Of a stretch of 64,000 nucleotides of DNA, positions 9,499 to 18,591 are shown in pieces. The stretch is from assembly GCF_021390435.2 (NCBI RefSeq), contig NZ_JAJVCN010000002.1, positions 682,001 through 746,000 of the forward strand. The letters are read 5' to 3'. Source of the stretch: Kibdelosporangium philippinense. Lineage in GTDB: Bacteria > Actinomycetota > Actinomycetes > Mycobacteriales > Pseudonocardiaceae. The position numbers and the translations under genes were made by a program. Position 1 is the stretch's first letter, and each line of letters begins with the position of its first letter. Below the pieces are notes generated by a model that saw only the letters and a list, made by a program, of their open reading frames with translations, was not told the DNA's origin and ran no database searches.

Positions 9499-10069
9499 AC
9501 ACGAAGTCGTACATGCGGTGATCCGGGTTGGCCAGCTTGCGGGTCTCGGCCACCTCGATCCCCCATTCGTCCGGTGCCAGCAGTGAAGTGATGTCTTCGG
9601 CGTCGAAGAAGATGTCGTCGGGGACATCGATCTCGTGCCGGTGCGTCTCCTGCTTGTCATGCCCGACGATCAACAACGTGCCACCGGGCGCGACGGCTTC
9701 GGCGATTCGCCGGTAGACCAGTTCCATGTCCACTTTGGGCCGCAGGTGTACATAGTGGGCAGTCACCAAGTCGTACTTGTCCGGTGCGGTTTCCTTGGTC
9801 AGGTCGAGATACAGCCACTTGACCTCATCGCTGTGTTCCGCCGCACGTTCCAAAGCGACTCTGGAGACGTCCGCGCCGGTCACCTGCCAGCCGTGTTCGG
9901 CCAGCCAGATCGCGTCAGCGCCTTCGCCGCAGCCGACGTCAAGCGCGGTGCCAGGCTTGAGGTCGGTCACCTCGGCAACCAGCTGCGGGTTGGGCTTGCC
10001 ACTCCATTTGCGGGTGGTCTCCCGGTACATGTCGTCCCAGAAGGCCTCGTCCATCACATCGTGTCCCAT
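9470..10069 (-). CDS. Class I SAM-dependent methyltransferase
   Basis: A cytoplasmic methyltransferase of about 199 aa. The SAM-binding motif I is ALDVGCGEGADAIWLA, followed by VTGADVSRVALERA (motif II) and the post-domain LVTAHYVHLRP. It has a FWDDMYRE N-terminus as in many actinobacterial small-molecule methyltransferases. The start is uncertain: ATG at 10069 gives MGHDVMDEAFW; an in-frame GTG at 10093 adds eight residues and neither has a strong Shine-Dalgarno. Its 3' end overlaps the glycosyltransferase convergently. The substrate is unknown; modification of a polysaccharide precursor or an unrelated metabolite are both possible. Confidence 0.85.
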   Translation of the reverse strand: MGHDVMDEAFWDDMYRETTRKWSGKPNPQLVAEVTDLKPGTALDVGCGEGADAIWLAEHGWQVTGADVSRVALERAAEHSDEVKWLYLDLTKETAPDKYDLVTAHYVHLRPKVDMELVYRRIAEAVAPGGTLLIVGHDKQETHRHEIDVPDDIFFDAEDITSLLAPDEWGIEVAETRKLANPDHRMYDFVFKASRVKPR

Positions 10070-10208
10070 GGTTTCGAGGATGCGTCGGCCCACGGCAGAC
10101 GAGCAACTTTTGTTGCTGAAACCGCAACGCGGGTGGGCTTAGGTCCACCACGAGCCGACAGTTCAGCATTACTGACTGTGCTCCTGTCAGCCGGAACACT
10201 TCGGGGTC

Positions 10209-11543
10209 ATGCGAATAATCCAGGCGTTGATAGCGGGGGCTCTGGTCGCGCGGCTGGTCACCGGGACTGCCCACGCGTCCCAGCGTTGGCAGCCGTGCCT
10301 CGGCGACCTCGAATGCACGACGGTCAGCGTCCCGCTCGACTACCGCAGACCGTCCGGTACCAAGATCGACATAGCGGTGTCCCGAAAGAAGGCCACTCAC
10401 GTCAGGCGTGGAGTTCTGCTGCTCAACCCAGGCGGACCTGGAGACGCTGGGCTGGCGGAGCCGGCCTGGGTCAGTGAGCATTCGAGGCTGGCGGAAAGCT
10501 ACGACCTGATCGGCTTCGATCCCCGTGGCACCGGCCGCAGTGCGCCGGTGACCTGCGGGTTGACGGATGAGCAGCGGCAGGCGGTGAAAGTCTTTCCCTA
10601 CCCGGCTTCGAACGGCGATATCTCCCAGAACGTCGTCTACGCCCGCCAGATGGCTAAGCAGTGCTTCGAGCACGACGGCAACGTGCTGCCGCACATCACT
10701 ACCGAGAACACCGCCCGGGACATGGACCGGATCCGGATCGCCTTGGGTGAACGCAAGATCTCGTACCTCGGTGTCTCATATGGCACGTACCTCGGTGCGG
10801 TCTACACCACCCTGTTTCCCAGTCGTGCCGATCGGTTCCTGCTCGACAGTGCGGTTGATCCCGGGGCTGTATGGCGTACGGCATTTCAGTCGTGGGGACC
10901 GGCTATCGAGGAGTCGTTCGACCACTTTGAACAGTGGGCCGGGATCCCCGTCCGCGAGACATATCTGCGGCTCGCCACCGAGTTGGGCAATCCGTTCCGT
11001 AGCCGGGTGCGCAGCATGCTGTATTCAGAGCAAGGGTATCCGGACCTGCTGGCACTTCTGAAGTCCGGCAACGTTGGGCCGCCGGGCCTCAAGAGCGCCA
11101 CGTCGTCAGCGGTGTGGTGGGCGATAGCCTGCAACGAAGGCAAGTGGCCGCGTGATCCTGCGCAGTACCAACGGGATGTGCTGTTGTCGATGCAGCGATA
11201 CCCGATCGCCAACGGCTTGTCGGCCAATATCTGGCCGTGCGCGTTCTGGCCAGTGCCGTCCGTCGAACCAGTCGAGATTCGCCGGGCGCAGTCGAAGGTC
11301 TTGGTGCTGCAGAACACCAAGGACCCCGCGACGCCGTTGCGTGGTGCGAAAGCCATGAGCAAGGCTTTGGGCGCCAGGTTGGTGACTGCCGATCAAGCAG
11401 GCCATGGCGTCTACATGTTCACCGACGATCCATGTACGACCGCCGCGGCCACCGAGTTCCTACTTGAGGGCACCGAGCGTTTTGCGCAACGGCCAGACTG
11501 CGGGCAGGTAAGCCAGCAATCCCAAGGCGCCACCAAGGAGTAG
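10209..11543 (+). CDS. Secreted alpha/beta-hydrolase, tripeptidyl-aminopeptidase family
   Basis: A 444-aa exported serine hydrolase of the SlpD/SlpE/TAP family. It has an N-terminal signal peptide (MRIIQALIAGALVARL...AHA). The oxyanion region is LLLNPGGPGDAG, followed by IGFDPRGTGRS; the nucleophile elbow is GVSYGTYLG with the catalytic serine. A TAP-like C-terminal domain (VLVLQNTKDPATPL, then AGHG with the catalytic histidine) follows. These enzymes release short peptides from the N-terminus of extracellular substrates. The last 84 bp overlap the opposing flippase gene, so the final residues (GQVSQQSQGATKE) may be poorly conserved. Confidence 0.9.
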   Translation: MRIIQALIAGALVARLVTGTAHASQRWQPCLGDLECTTVSVPLDYRRPSGTKIDIAVSRKKATHVRRGVLLLNPGGPGDAGLAEPAWVSEHSRLAESYDLIGFDPRGTGRSAPVTCGLTDEQRQAVKVFPYPASNGDISQNVVYARQMAKQCFEHDGNVLPHITTENTARDMDRIRIALGERKISYLGVSYGTYLGAVYTTLFPSRADRFLLDSAVDPGAVWRTAFQSWGPAIEESFDHFEQWAGIPVRETYLRLATELGNPFRSRVRSMLYSEQGYPDLLALLKSGNVGPPGLKSATSSAVWWAIACNEGKWPRDPAQYQRDVLLSMQRYPIANGLSANIWPCAFWPVPSVEPVEIRRAQSKVLVLQNTKDPATPLRGAKAMSKALGARLVTADQAGHGVYMFTDDPCTTAAATEFLLEGTERFAQRPDCGQVSQQSQGATKE

Positions 11544-12872
11544 TTGTAGCACGGACGGTTCGGTGCACCAGCGGATCACCAGGATCACCAAGACCATGCA
11601 CACGGCACCGAGCACTGGCCGCGCGAGAGGGGCGGCCAGCGCCCGGACCGAAATCCCTGTCCTAGCTACGGCCATCGCGTACGCAGGCAGGACCACGAGC
11701 AGCGCCACGGCAGCGTGCGCGATGCCTACACCTTCGATGCCACCGAGCCACGCGCCGATCGGCAGGCACACCAAGAGGGCAACAAGCCACCCCGCCTGAA
11801 GCCATAACGTCGTGCGAGAACGGCCAAGGGCCACCAGGAAATCGTACGCCAGCTCCGAAGCGACCCGGACAACCCCAAGCAATGCGAGGAACTGCAAGGC
11901 AACCGCCGAACCGGCCCACGGCTGTCCGTACAAAGTGGTCACGACGGGCAACGCCAGCAAACCAAGGACCGTGCACACCGGCAGCGTTGGAATGGCCAGA
12001 AGCATGGCCATCTTGGCGAAGACAGCCTGGCGTTCCGCTGGATTTTCCTGCACACGCGCGAACGCGGCCAGTGACACCCGCCGGACAACCACCGAGAACA
12101 CGTTGACCGGCCAAGAAGCCAGGTTGAACGCCTGCAGGTAAAGGCCGAGGGCGATGGCGCCGAGCATGGGTCCGGTGAACACCTTGTCGACGTTCCACAT
12201 TGCCATCATCAGCAAGCTGGCACCGGCCAACGGCAAGCCGAACGCGATCAGCTCGCGAGCCAGTTTGGGATCGAAACCAAGCTTCGGCCACTTACGGCTC
12301 AACGAGAACAGCACCAGTGACGAAACGGCGTTACCGGCGATCTGACCCCACGCCAGGCTCCACGCGCCATGCCCAGTCGCGGCCAGAGACACGGTTAGCC
12401 CAGTCGTCACGAGCAGGTTCGACAGGTCCACAAACAACCGCAGCCCTTGCTTGAACTCGCGGTTCATCAACTGTGCCACGGGTGACGTGAGACCGTCGAC
12501 CAAAGCACCGACGCACAAGACCCGAACCACACCAGTAGCTTCGGGGACTTCCATCGCTGCCGCGAAGACAGGCGCACCGAACCAGCACATCGCGTAGACG
12601 AACACGCTGGTGACGACCGAGATCGTGGTGACCGTCGGCCGGATGCGTTCCGGATCACCGGGCCAGCGGACAATCGCCAGGCTCACGCCGAGTTCGTTCA
12701 GCGACAGCAAAGCGATCAACGCGACGAACGCGATGGCGTACACACCGAAGTCGTGCGGCGTGAGCAGCCTGGCCAGCACGATCCCGGTGACGAACGTGCC
12801 GAGCTTGCCCACTACGGTGTTGAGCAGGCTCATCCGCAGTGCTTTGCGGATCGGAGGCTTGGTCGTGGTCAC
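11460..12872 (-). CDS. Wzx-type lipopolysaccharide/oligosaccharide flippase
   Basis: An integral membrane protein of about 470 aa with roughly twelve hydrophobic segments, of the polysaccharide-biosynthesis (PST/MOP) exporter family. It opens with the family-typical LRMSLLNTVVGKLGTFVTGIVLA and LLTPHDFGVYAIA. It would flip lipid-linked repeat units across the membrane. It is the last gene of a minus-strand run Wzz - Wzy - GT-C - Wzx, which is a complete Wzy-dependent export set. The GTG at 12872 overlaps the upstream stop (GTGA); a GTG at 12893 is also possible. Confidence 0.9.
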   Translation of the reverse strand: MTTTKPPIRKALRMSLLNTVVGKLGTFVTGIVLARLLTPHDFGVYAIAFVALIALLSLNELGVSLAIVRWPGDPERIRPTVTTISVVTSVFVYAMCWFGAPVFAAAMEVPEATGVVRVLCVGALVDGLTSPVAQLMNREFKQGLRLFVDLSNLLVTTGLTVSLAATGHGAWSLAWGQIAGNAVSSLVLFSLSRKWPKLGFDPKLARELIAFGLPLAGASLLMMAMWNVDKVFTGPMLGAIALGLYLQAFNLASWPVNVFSVVVRRVSLAAFARVQENPAERQAVFAKMAMLLAIPTLPVCTVLGLLALPVVTTLYGQPWAGSAVALQFLALLGVVRVASELAYDFLVALGRSRTTLWLQAGWLVALLVCLPIGAWLGGIEGVGIAHAAVALLVVLPAYAMAVARTGISVRALAAPLARPVLGAVCMVLVILVIRWCTEPSVLQLLLGGALGLLAYLPAVWPLRKTLGALK

Positions 12873-14086
12873 GCGATTCGCCGCCTGTCCCACCAGACGA
12901 CCACAGTGGACACCGCGAGGATGATCGTGAGTTCATCCAGCGGAACCCGGAACCGGATCCTGGTGAAGAAAACCGCCAGCAACAGGACGTTCAGCACGAT
13001 TGCCCATAGACAGAGTTTGTCCACTCCGCGGAGCGGGAAGCGTTTGGAGATCATGATCCGGAGTACTGCCAGTGCGAGCAGTGGGTAGTAGCTCAACGCG
13101 GCCAGCAGATCCGAGGCGCCCTGGCTTTCGGTTTTCAGCGTGTCGCTGTACGCGAAGTTGTGCGCGACCTTGGCGACGTACAACCCGGCCGCCTGAGCGG
13201 GATTCGAAGTGATCCACTCGACCGCCTGCTCGCTGTAGAACGAGTCGATCCCGACCTCGTCCAGGTTCAGCTCCTTGGCCCGTTGTTCGTACGCCACCAC
13301 GTCCACACTGGTCCCACTGCTCCCGGTGGCACTGGGGTTGTTGCCGAGCAACAGGTTCACGCCGTTGTTTGTGGACACTGGAATGAACGCGCCCATCACC
13401 ACGGCGTTACGAATGCACCACAGCCCAGGGATGATGGCCGCCGCGACCAACAGCACCGCGATCGACTTCCTCGCCCGCCACCCGATGAAGATCGCGAGAA
13501 GGAGCAAGGTCGGAGCGAAAGACGGAACCGTGATCGTCAGGAATCCGGCCGACAGTCCACTGGGGATTGCCCACACCCAACGATCCCTGGCGCGCACGCC
13601 GAACTCCAGCGTCATCAGCAGCAGGAACAGTGCGGGCATCTGCGGATAGAGGGCAGTCGCCGTGTACACGAACAACGGGTAGGCCGCGGTCACGACAGCG
13701 ACGAGCGCACCCGCGACCGGCGAGATCCGCCGCGCCAGCAGATAGCCGAACCACACCGCACCGGCGAGGCACGCGATTCCCAATAGCCGCATGACGAACA
13801 CGTTGCCGCCACTCACCAGATGCAAAGGCAGCAGCAGGAACGGATATCCCGGTGGCCGGTATGCTGTCGAGTCGGTGCCGAACGCGAAGCCGCGGCCGTC
13901 TACAAGTGACTGGGTCAGCTCTAGGTAGATGTGCTCGTCGGAGTAACGTAGCTCGTTGCCGAGCATGATTCCGTAACCACCGGCCAGCAACAGGCTCAGT
14001 CCGATCGCGGCGATGGCGATCTGCTTGCTTCGAGCGCTGAGCCAGTCGAACACCAGGGTCGACCGGCGGGTAGCCAACTGCGTCAT
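12869..14086 (-). CDS. GT-C family glycosyltransferase (PMT_2/ArnT-like)
   Basis: A polytopic membrane protein of 405 aa. The first extracytoplasmic loop has the acidic signature RYSDEHIYLELTQSL, followed by YRPPGYPFLLLP, as in PMT_2/GT39/GT83 enzymes that use polyprenyl-phosphate-linked sugars outside the membrane. About ten membrane segments follow. The ATG at 14086 overlaps the stop of the Wzy gene (ATGA). It probably decorates the polysaccharide after flipping. Sugar donor unknown. Confidence 0.87.
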   Translation of the reverse strand: MTQLATRRSTLVFDWLSARSKQIAIAAIGLSLLLAGGYGIMLGNELRYSDEHIYLELTQSLVDGRGFAFGTDSTAYRPPGYPFLLLPLHLVSGGNVFVMRLLGIACLAGAVWFGYLLARRISPVAGALVAVVTAAYPLFVYTATALYPQMPALFLLLMTLEFGVRARDRWVWAIPSGLSAGFLTITVPSFAPTLLLLAIFIGWRARKSIAVLLVAAAIIPGLWCIRNAVVMGAFIPVSTNNGVNLLLGNNPSATGSSGTSVDVVAYEQRAKELNLDEVGIDSFYSEQAVEWITSNPAQAAGLYVAKVAHNFAYSDTLKTESQGASDLLAALSYYPLLALAVLRIMISKRFPLRGVDKLCLWAIVLNVLLLAVFFTRIRFRVPLDELTIILAVSTVVVWWDRRRIA

Positions 14087-15387
14087 CGGACTGCTTCCCA
14101 CATTGGTGGCAGGACAGGGGTTTGTGCTTTGACCGCACGCAGCAACGCACCGCTCGCGCCGACGAGGACGAACGTCAGGCCGGTCGCGGTGGAGAACCAC
14201 AGCAGGTCGAACGTGGCGGCCCCGAGCGCCACGATGGATTGCGCCGCCAGCAACGACAGCGCCAGATCACGCACGACCGGGTCCGGACTGATCGCCCGGA
14301 CCTTGGCGGCCGAGTACATCCCGGCGAGGAACAGGAAAACCAGCAGGATCAGTCCAATGTAGCCATTCTGGACGAGCGTGCCGAGATACTGGTTGTCCAG
14401 CGGACCGTACTTCTCCGAAAGATAGGTTCCGTTGCCCCGTCCGAGCAGCATGTGTTTGGCGATCTGCGCACCTGCTGACTCGTAGTCATCGGTCCGGCCC
14501 TCGATACTCGGATCGTCACCGATGTTGTCGAAGAGGCTGTAGAGCGTGCCGATCAGACCGGGCACGACCAACCTGAGCACGACGAGGAACCCGGCCGCCG
14601 CGATCAACGCCTGCACCCGCCGCTTGCCCGTCCAACCGATCAACAGGACCAGGCCGCCGAGCAACATGCCGAGGATCGCTGAGCGGGACAACGAGACCAC
14701 CGCGCCTGCCGCGATGATCGCGAGGCAGAACCACCACTTGCCAGCCTTGAGACCGGCTTCCTTTGCCCGATATGCGTAGTGCGCGGCGAACGGGACACCG
14801 ATCGCGCACACCACACCGAACTCGATCGGATGCCCGGTCGTCCCGGCAGGTCTGCGGAAAGTCGCCCGTTCCAACACGAAACCGTCATCGGTCACCGGCC
14901 GAAGGCCAGGAACGGCAAGGTACTTGGTGATGTCGAAGCCGGTGGCGAACTGCAGGAAGCCGATGAACGCGACGATTCCGATCAGGACTGTCATAACCTT
15001 CAGCAGCATGTCAAGGCGCATCAGGTTCTTCACGCCGTCGCACACGGCGATGCCGACACAGATCGTGCCGAACACCACAACGATCGTCCGGTCAGCGCCT
15101 TCCAGTTCGTCCATCGGGAGGTAGTTGCGAGTCGCGTAGCCGTATGTCGCCAACTGCGAGATCGCGTACAGGAAAAGCGCTGTCCTGGCGAGATTCCGCC
15201 CTTTCGCTACGCCGAGCGTGGTCACCATCTGACAGCAGAACCAGATCACGCCGAGCGCGAGCCCGGCCAGTGTGGCCGGGGTGATGGACATCGGAATGCC
15301 GCTGATCACCAACCGGGCCGGGATCATCAGCAGCATCAACAGGAAGACGCACACCAAAGTCGCGCCGTCGGCTCGCTGAGTTGGCAC
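14083..15387 (-). CDS. Wzy/O-antigen ligase-family polymerase
   Basis: A membrane protein of about 434 aa with 10-12 hydrophobic segments. It has a large extracytoplasmic loop (FRRPAGTTGHPIEFG, then SIEGRTDDYESAGAQI... LGRGNGTYL...LDNQYLGTLVQNGYIGL) typical of the O-antigen ligase/polymerase (Wzy_C) family. It would polymerise flipped repeat units on the outer face. The start is taken as GTG 15387, two bases after the stop of the Wzz gene; a weak ribosome site suggests translational coupling. Confidence 0.88.
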   Translation of the reverse strand: MPTQRADGATLVCVFLLMLLMIPARLVISGIPMSITPATLAGLALGVIWFCCQMVTTLGVAKGRNLARTALFLYAISQLATYGYATRNYLPMDELEGADRTIVVVFGTICVGIAVCDGVKNLMRLDMLLKVMTVLIGIVAFIGFLQFATGFDITKYLAVPGLRPVTDDGFVLERATFRRPAGTTGHPIEFGVVCAIGVPFAAHYAYRAKEAGLKAGKWWFCLAIIAAGAVVSLSRSAILGMLLGGLVLLIGWTGKRRVQALIAAAGFLVVLRLVVPGLIGTLYSLFDNIGDDPSIEGRTDDYESAGAQIAKHMLLGRGNGTYLSEKYGPLDNQYLGTLVQNGYIGLILLVFLFLAGMYSAAKVRAISPDPVVRDLALSLLAAQSIVALGAATFDLLWFSTATGLTFVLVGASGALLRAVKAQTPVLPPMWEAVR

Positions 15388-15389
15388 GG

Positions 15390-16133
15390 TTAGCCGGGTT
15401 TCTGCGTGACAGGGTGCATTCGCACCGTCTCGCCTGAAGATCCGTTCTGCTCCAACGAGCCTTGTTGCTGCTGCCATTCCTGCTGCGCGCGTTCCCGGCT
15501 GCGCTTCTTCTTACGCGACTGGGTGAAGCTCTCCATCGCGTACGCCGACGACAGGCTCGCGATGAACCCGAGCGCGAGCGCGACGGCCGCGAACCGGACC
15601 TTGCCGCCGGTCTTCGGCTCGGCGTTGGTCGGCATGATGATGTCGACGGGAGCGATGAACGTGGAAGCCGGGGCCTTCAAGGCCTCCTGGCTCGCCTTGA
15701 GCTCGGCCTTGGCCCGGTCGAGGACCTTGGTGACCGTGCCCTTGGCGTCGTCCGGTGTCCGCGCGAGGGCGACGACCACGATGAACGGGCCGGTCAGCTG
15801 GCCGTTGCCGACCTCGTAGCCGATTTCCTTGCTACCGCCGGTCAACTGCTCCTGGACGATGGGGTCCTGCAGCTTCTGGATGACGATCGTGGCCGAGGTG
15901 TTCAGGCTGCCGTCGAACGCCAGCAACGGATTCACCCGGTCGGCCGGTCCCTGCTGGCCCTCGGTGACCTTGGCCCCATCGGTCGGTGACGTCAGCACGA
16001 GCGAGCCGGTGGACTCGTACTCCGTGTCGACCGAGACGTAGACAGCCGCTGCCAGGCCGATGGACACCGCGAAGACCGGCACTGCGACGCGCCAGCGGCG
16101 CAGCAGCACCTTGATCGTCTTCCAGAAGTCCAT
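15390..16133 (-). CDS. Wzz-like chain-length determinant protein
   Basis: A 247-aa protein with the polysaccharide co-polymerase layout. An N-terminal MDFWKTIKVLLRRWRV leads into a membrane segment (VPVFAVSIGLAAAVYVSV). A long extracytoplasmic region with coiled-coil potential follows (DRAKAELKASQEALKAP). A second membrane segment comes after it (VRFAAVALALGFIASLSSAYA), then a basic, Gln-rich cytoplasmic tail. There is no fused tyrosine kinase domain and no separate kinase in the window. ATG 16133 is chosen because it begins the conserved MDFW. It leads the minus-strand export operon. Confidence 0.87.
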   Translation of the reverse strand: MDFWKTIKVLLRRWRVAVPVFAVSIGLAAAVYVSVDTEYESTGSLVLTSPTDGAKVTEGQQGPADRVNPLLAFDGSLNTSATIVIQKLQDPIVQEQLTGGSKEIGYEVGNGQLTGPFIVVVALARTPDDAKGTVTKVLDRAKAELKASQEALKAPASTFIAPVDIIMPTNAEPKTGGKVRFAAVALALGFIASLSSAYAMESFTQSRKKKRSRERAQQEWQQQQGSLEQNGSSGETVRMHPVTQKPG

Positions 16134-16224
16134 CACGTCCCCGATCGGCGGCGGCCCAGCGTTGCCCTCTCCCGAGCAATCTGCATGACCAGGCTTTCTG
16201 TTACGCGTTGTCATCCCCCGGAAT

Positions 16225-16258
16225 GCCGTGAAGGTCACCCTCACGGCGTTGGACGCCG
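16225..16258. promoter_or_regulatory. Two adjoining dyads upstream of the Wzz operon
   Basis: In the 275-bp divergent gap between the Wzz gene and the MFS gene, GCCGTGA (16225-16231) pairs with TCACGGC (16241-16247), and the overlapping CGGCGT-tgg-ACGCCG (16244-16258) forms a second dyad. They may be operators or mutually exclusive hairpins in the leader of the export operon. No protein partner can be named. Confidence 0.35.
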
Positions 16259-16408
16259 CAAATGTTCCCCTCACGCTCTGTCCCAGGTTCCAGCGAATGC
16301 ACCTTTGGGCATCGGCTCCTTCGCTCGGGGGATGGCTGCTAACAGGCTGTGGTTGTCGGGCGATGTCGTTGGCAGTGACCAGGCCCGAGCCGGAGAGGTG
16401 GCGCCTTC

Positions 16409-17623
16409 ATGTACGTCGCCTCGACGCGCAGTCCAGGTAGGACACCACGCGTGTCAGGCCGGTTACCCAGCACGGTTTTCGCGCTCGGCACCGTCAGTCT
16501 GCTCACCGACATCTCCGCGGAGATGGTCACCGCGTTCTTGCCCGTTTACCTGATCTACACGCTGCAGATGAGTTACGTGCAGTTCGGGTTGCTTGACGGG
16601 CTGTACACCGGCGCGACCGCGGTTCTCCGTCTGGTCGGCGGTTTCGTCTCCGATCGGACCAGTAGCCCAAAACGTGTCGCGGTCTTCGGCTACGCGCTTT
16701 CCGCGCTCACCAAGCTGATTTTCCCACTAGTCGGTGCATCGAGTGTGGGAATTGGTGGCGTGCTAGCCGCTGACCGTGCGGGTAAAGGGATCCGGACCGC
16801 GCCGCGGGACGCGTTGATCTCCCTGGCGACGCCGCCGGACCAGCTCGGTTCGGCTTTCGGTGTGCACAGGGCGATGGACACGGTCGGTGCGCTGTGTGGT
16901 CCGTTGCTTACTTTCCTGATCCTGTACCAAATGGGTACCGCCGCGGGCCCGGTGTTCGTGGTGAGTTTCGTCTTCGCCGCGATCGGCTTGGTCGTGCTGC
17001 TGACCTTCGTCCGCGAACACCGTGGACGGGTTCAGCGCAAACGGGTTTCGCTCAAGGCTGGTCTCGGGTTGTTGCGGGACACCAAGTTCCGGCGGGCCAC
17101 GATCGCGGCCGCCTTGCTCGGACTGGTCACGATCAGTGACGCGTTCGTCTTCGTCGTGCTGCAGAAGGTTTCGGACATTCCGGTCGGGCTGCTGCCGTTG
17201 CTGCCGCTGGGGACCGCCGCGATCTTCTTGCTTGCCGCCGCACCGATCGGCCGAATGGCGGATCGCGTCGGCCGCTGGCGGGTGTTCTTCGTCGGGCACG
17301 TACTGCTGCTCGTCACCTACTCGATGTTGCTTGTCCCACAGGGTGGATTCACCGCTGTGGCGGTTGCGTTGGTTGCCCACGGTCTGTTCTACGCATGCAC
17401 CGACGGCGTTTTGTCTGCTTACGCCAGCGGGTTCGTGCCTGCGGATCTGCGGGCGACCGGGCTCGCGACCATCCAAACCGGACAGGCGTTGACGCGGATG
17501 GTGTCGTCGGTCGCGTTCGGTGTGATGCTCACAGTGATGGCGATGTCCACGGCTGTCATCGCGTTGGTGGTCGTGTTGGTTCTGGCGTTGGTCGTGGTCG
17601 CGTTGCTTGTGAGGTCCGCTTGA
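16409..17623 (+). CDS. MFS transporter
   Basis: A 404-aa major facilitator with about twelve membrane segments. Loop 2-3 carries the MFS signature (GGFVSDRTSSPKRVAVFGY). The half-protein repeat is GRMADRVGRWRVFFVG. RAGKGIRTAPRDALIS in the first half is typical of a drug/sugar-exporter-like actinobacterial subgroup. GGAGAGG lies 10 nt before the ATG. It is the first gene of the plus-strand half of the polysaccharide locus and is coupled to the next gene through a TTGA overlap. Substrate unknown. Confidence 0.87.
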   Translation: MYVASTRSPGRTPRVSGRLPSTVFALGTVSLLTDISAEMVTAFLPVYLIYTLQMSYVQFGLLDGLYTGATAVLRLVGGFVSDRTSSPKRVAVFGYALSALTKLIFPLVGASSVGIGGVLAADRAGKGIRTAPRDALISLATPPDQLGSAFGVHRAMDTVGALCGPLLTFLILYQMGTAAGPVFVVSFVFAAIGLVVLLTFVREHRGRVQRKRVSLKAGLGLLRDTKFRRATIAAALLGLVTISDAFVFVVLQKVSDIPVGLLPLLPLGTAAIFLLAAAPIGRMADRVGRWRVFFVGHVLLLVTYSMLLVPQGGFTAVAVALVAHGLFYACTDGVLSAYASGFVPADLRATGLATIQTGQALTRMVSSVAFGVMLTVMAMSTAVIALVVVLVLALVVVALLVRSA

Positions 17624-18591
17624 AAACCTGGGTTTCCGGGCATCGGGTTCTTGTCGGTGTCGTCGCGATCGTGCTGCTTGTGCTTGGTGGCGGTGGATAT
17701 GTGGCGTGGACTGCCGTTCAGCAACCGGCAGTCAGTCAGAACGCGCCGAAACCGGTTGCGGGCGACATTATGTTCATCGATGTTTCGGGTGGTCAGGATC
17801 GCGTGACCACACGGACTCCGGACGGGAAGCGGACCACGAGCGCGCTGCGATGCCAGCGCTTCTACCGTGCGGGCGGAACTTCGGTGTGTCTGCGGCTCGC
17901 GGGGCCTGGCCCCACTTACGAAGCAGCCGTGATGGCCAGTGATAACACTGTCATAAAAACGATTTCGCTTCCTGGAATTCCGAGCCGCGCGCGGGTCTCG
18001 GCGTCCGGCAACATTGTGTCTTGGACGTCCTTCGTGACCGGTGACTCGTACGCCGTGCCTGGCGGTTTCTCGACTCGTACCGGTTTTTTCGACGTACGGA
18101 CCGGCGAAGTGACCGAGTCGATCGAGCACTTCGAGGCCACGGTCCGGAACCGGCCGTTGAAGGCCGCCGACGTCAACTTCTGGGGCATCACGGTCGGCGC
18201 GGACGACAACACCTTCTACGCCACGCTTGCCTCCGCCGGGCTGAACTGGCTGGTCAAGGGCGATCTCAAGGCCAAGACCGTGCAGAGCGTCCGGCAGAAC
18301 GCCGAATGCCCGTCACTGTCGCCTGACGGAACGCGCGTCGCGTACAAGAAGCGGCCGACCTTGTTGGACAAGTGGAGTCTCACCGTGCTTGACCTGCGGA
18401 CAAACCAGGAAACCGAGCTGCCGGGCACGTCCGGGATCGATGACCAGGCCGCATGGATCGACGATCAGACTCTCGCTTTCGGTATGGCCAAGAACGAGAA
18501 CAAGGCGACGCTGTTCTTCGTGCCCGCGGACGCCTCCGCGCCTGCCCGTCCGGAGATTGATAACGCCGCTTCGCCGGTATCGGTGAAATAG
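17620..18591 (+). CDS. Membrane-anchored TolB-like beta-propeller protein
   Basis: A 323-aa protein with one N-terminal membrane anchor (VLVGVVAIVLLVLGGGGYVAW) and a long extracytoplasmic part. The last third has WD40/TolB-like blade signatures (CPSLSPDGTRVAYKKR, WSLTVLDLRTNQETEL, DDQAAWIDDQTLAF). The start is TTG 17620, which overlaps the MFS stop as TTGA and has GAGG 5 nt upstream; no ATG or GTG start fits the frame nearby. It lies between a transporter and a glycosyltransferase, so a structural or binding role in the envelope is likely. Confidence 0.75.
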   Translation: MKTWVSGHRVLVGVVAIVLLVLGGGGYVAWTAVQQPAVSQNAPKPVAGDIMFIDVSGGQDRVTTRTPDGKRTTSALRCQRFYRAGGTSVCLRLAGPGPTYEAAVMASDNTVIKTISLPGIPSRARVSASGNIVSWTSFVTGDSYAVPGGFSTRTGFFDVRTGEVTESIEHFEATVRNRPLKAADVNFWGITVGADDNTFYATLASAGLNWLVKGDLKAKTVQSVRQNAECPSLSPDGTRVAYKKRPTLLDKWSLTVLDLRTNQETELPGTSGIDDQAAWIDDQTLAFGMAKNENKATLFFVPADASAPARPEIDNAASPVSVK

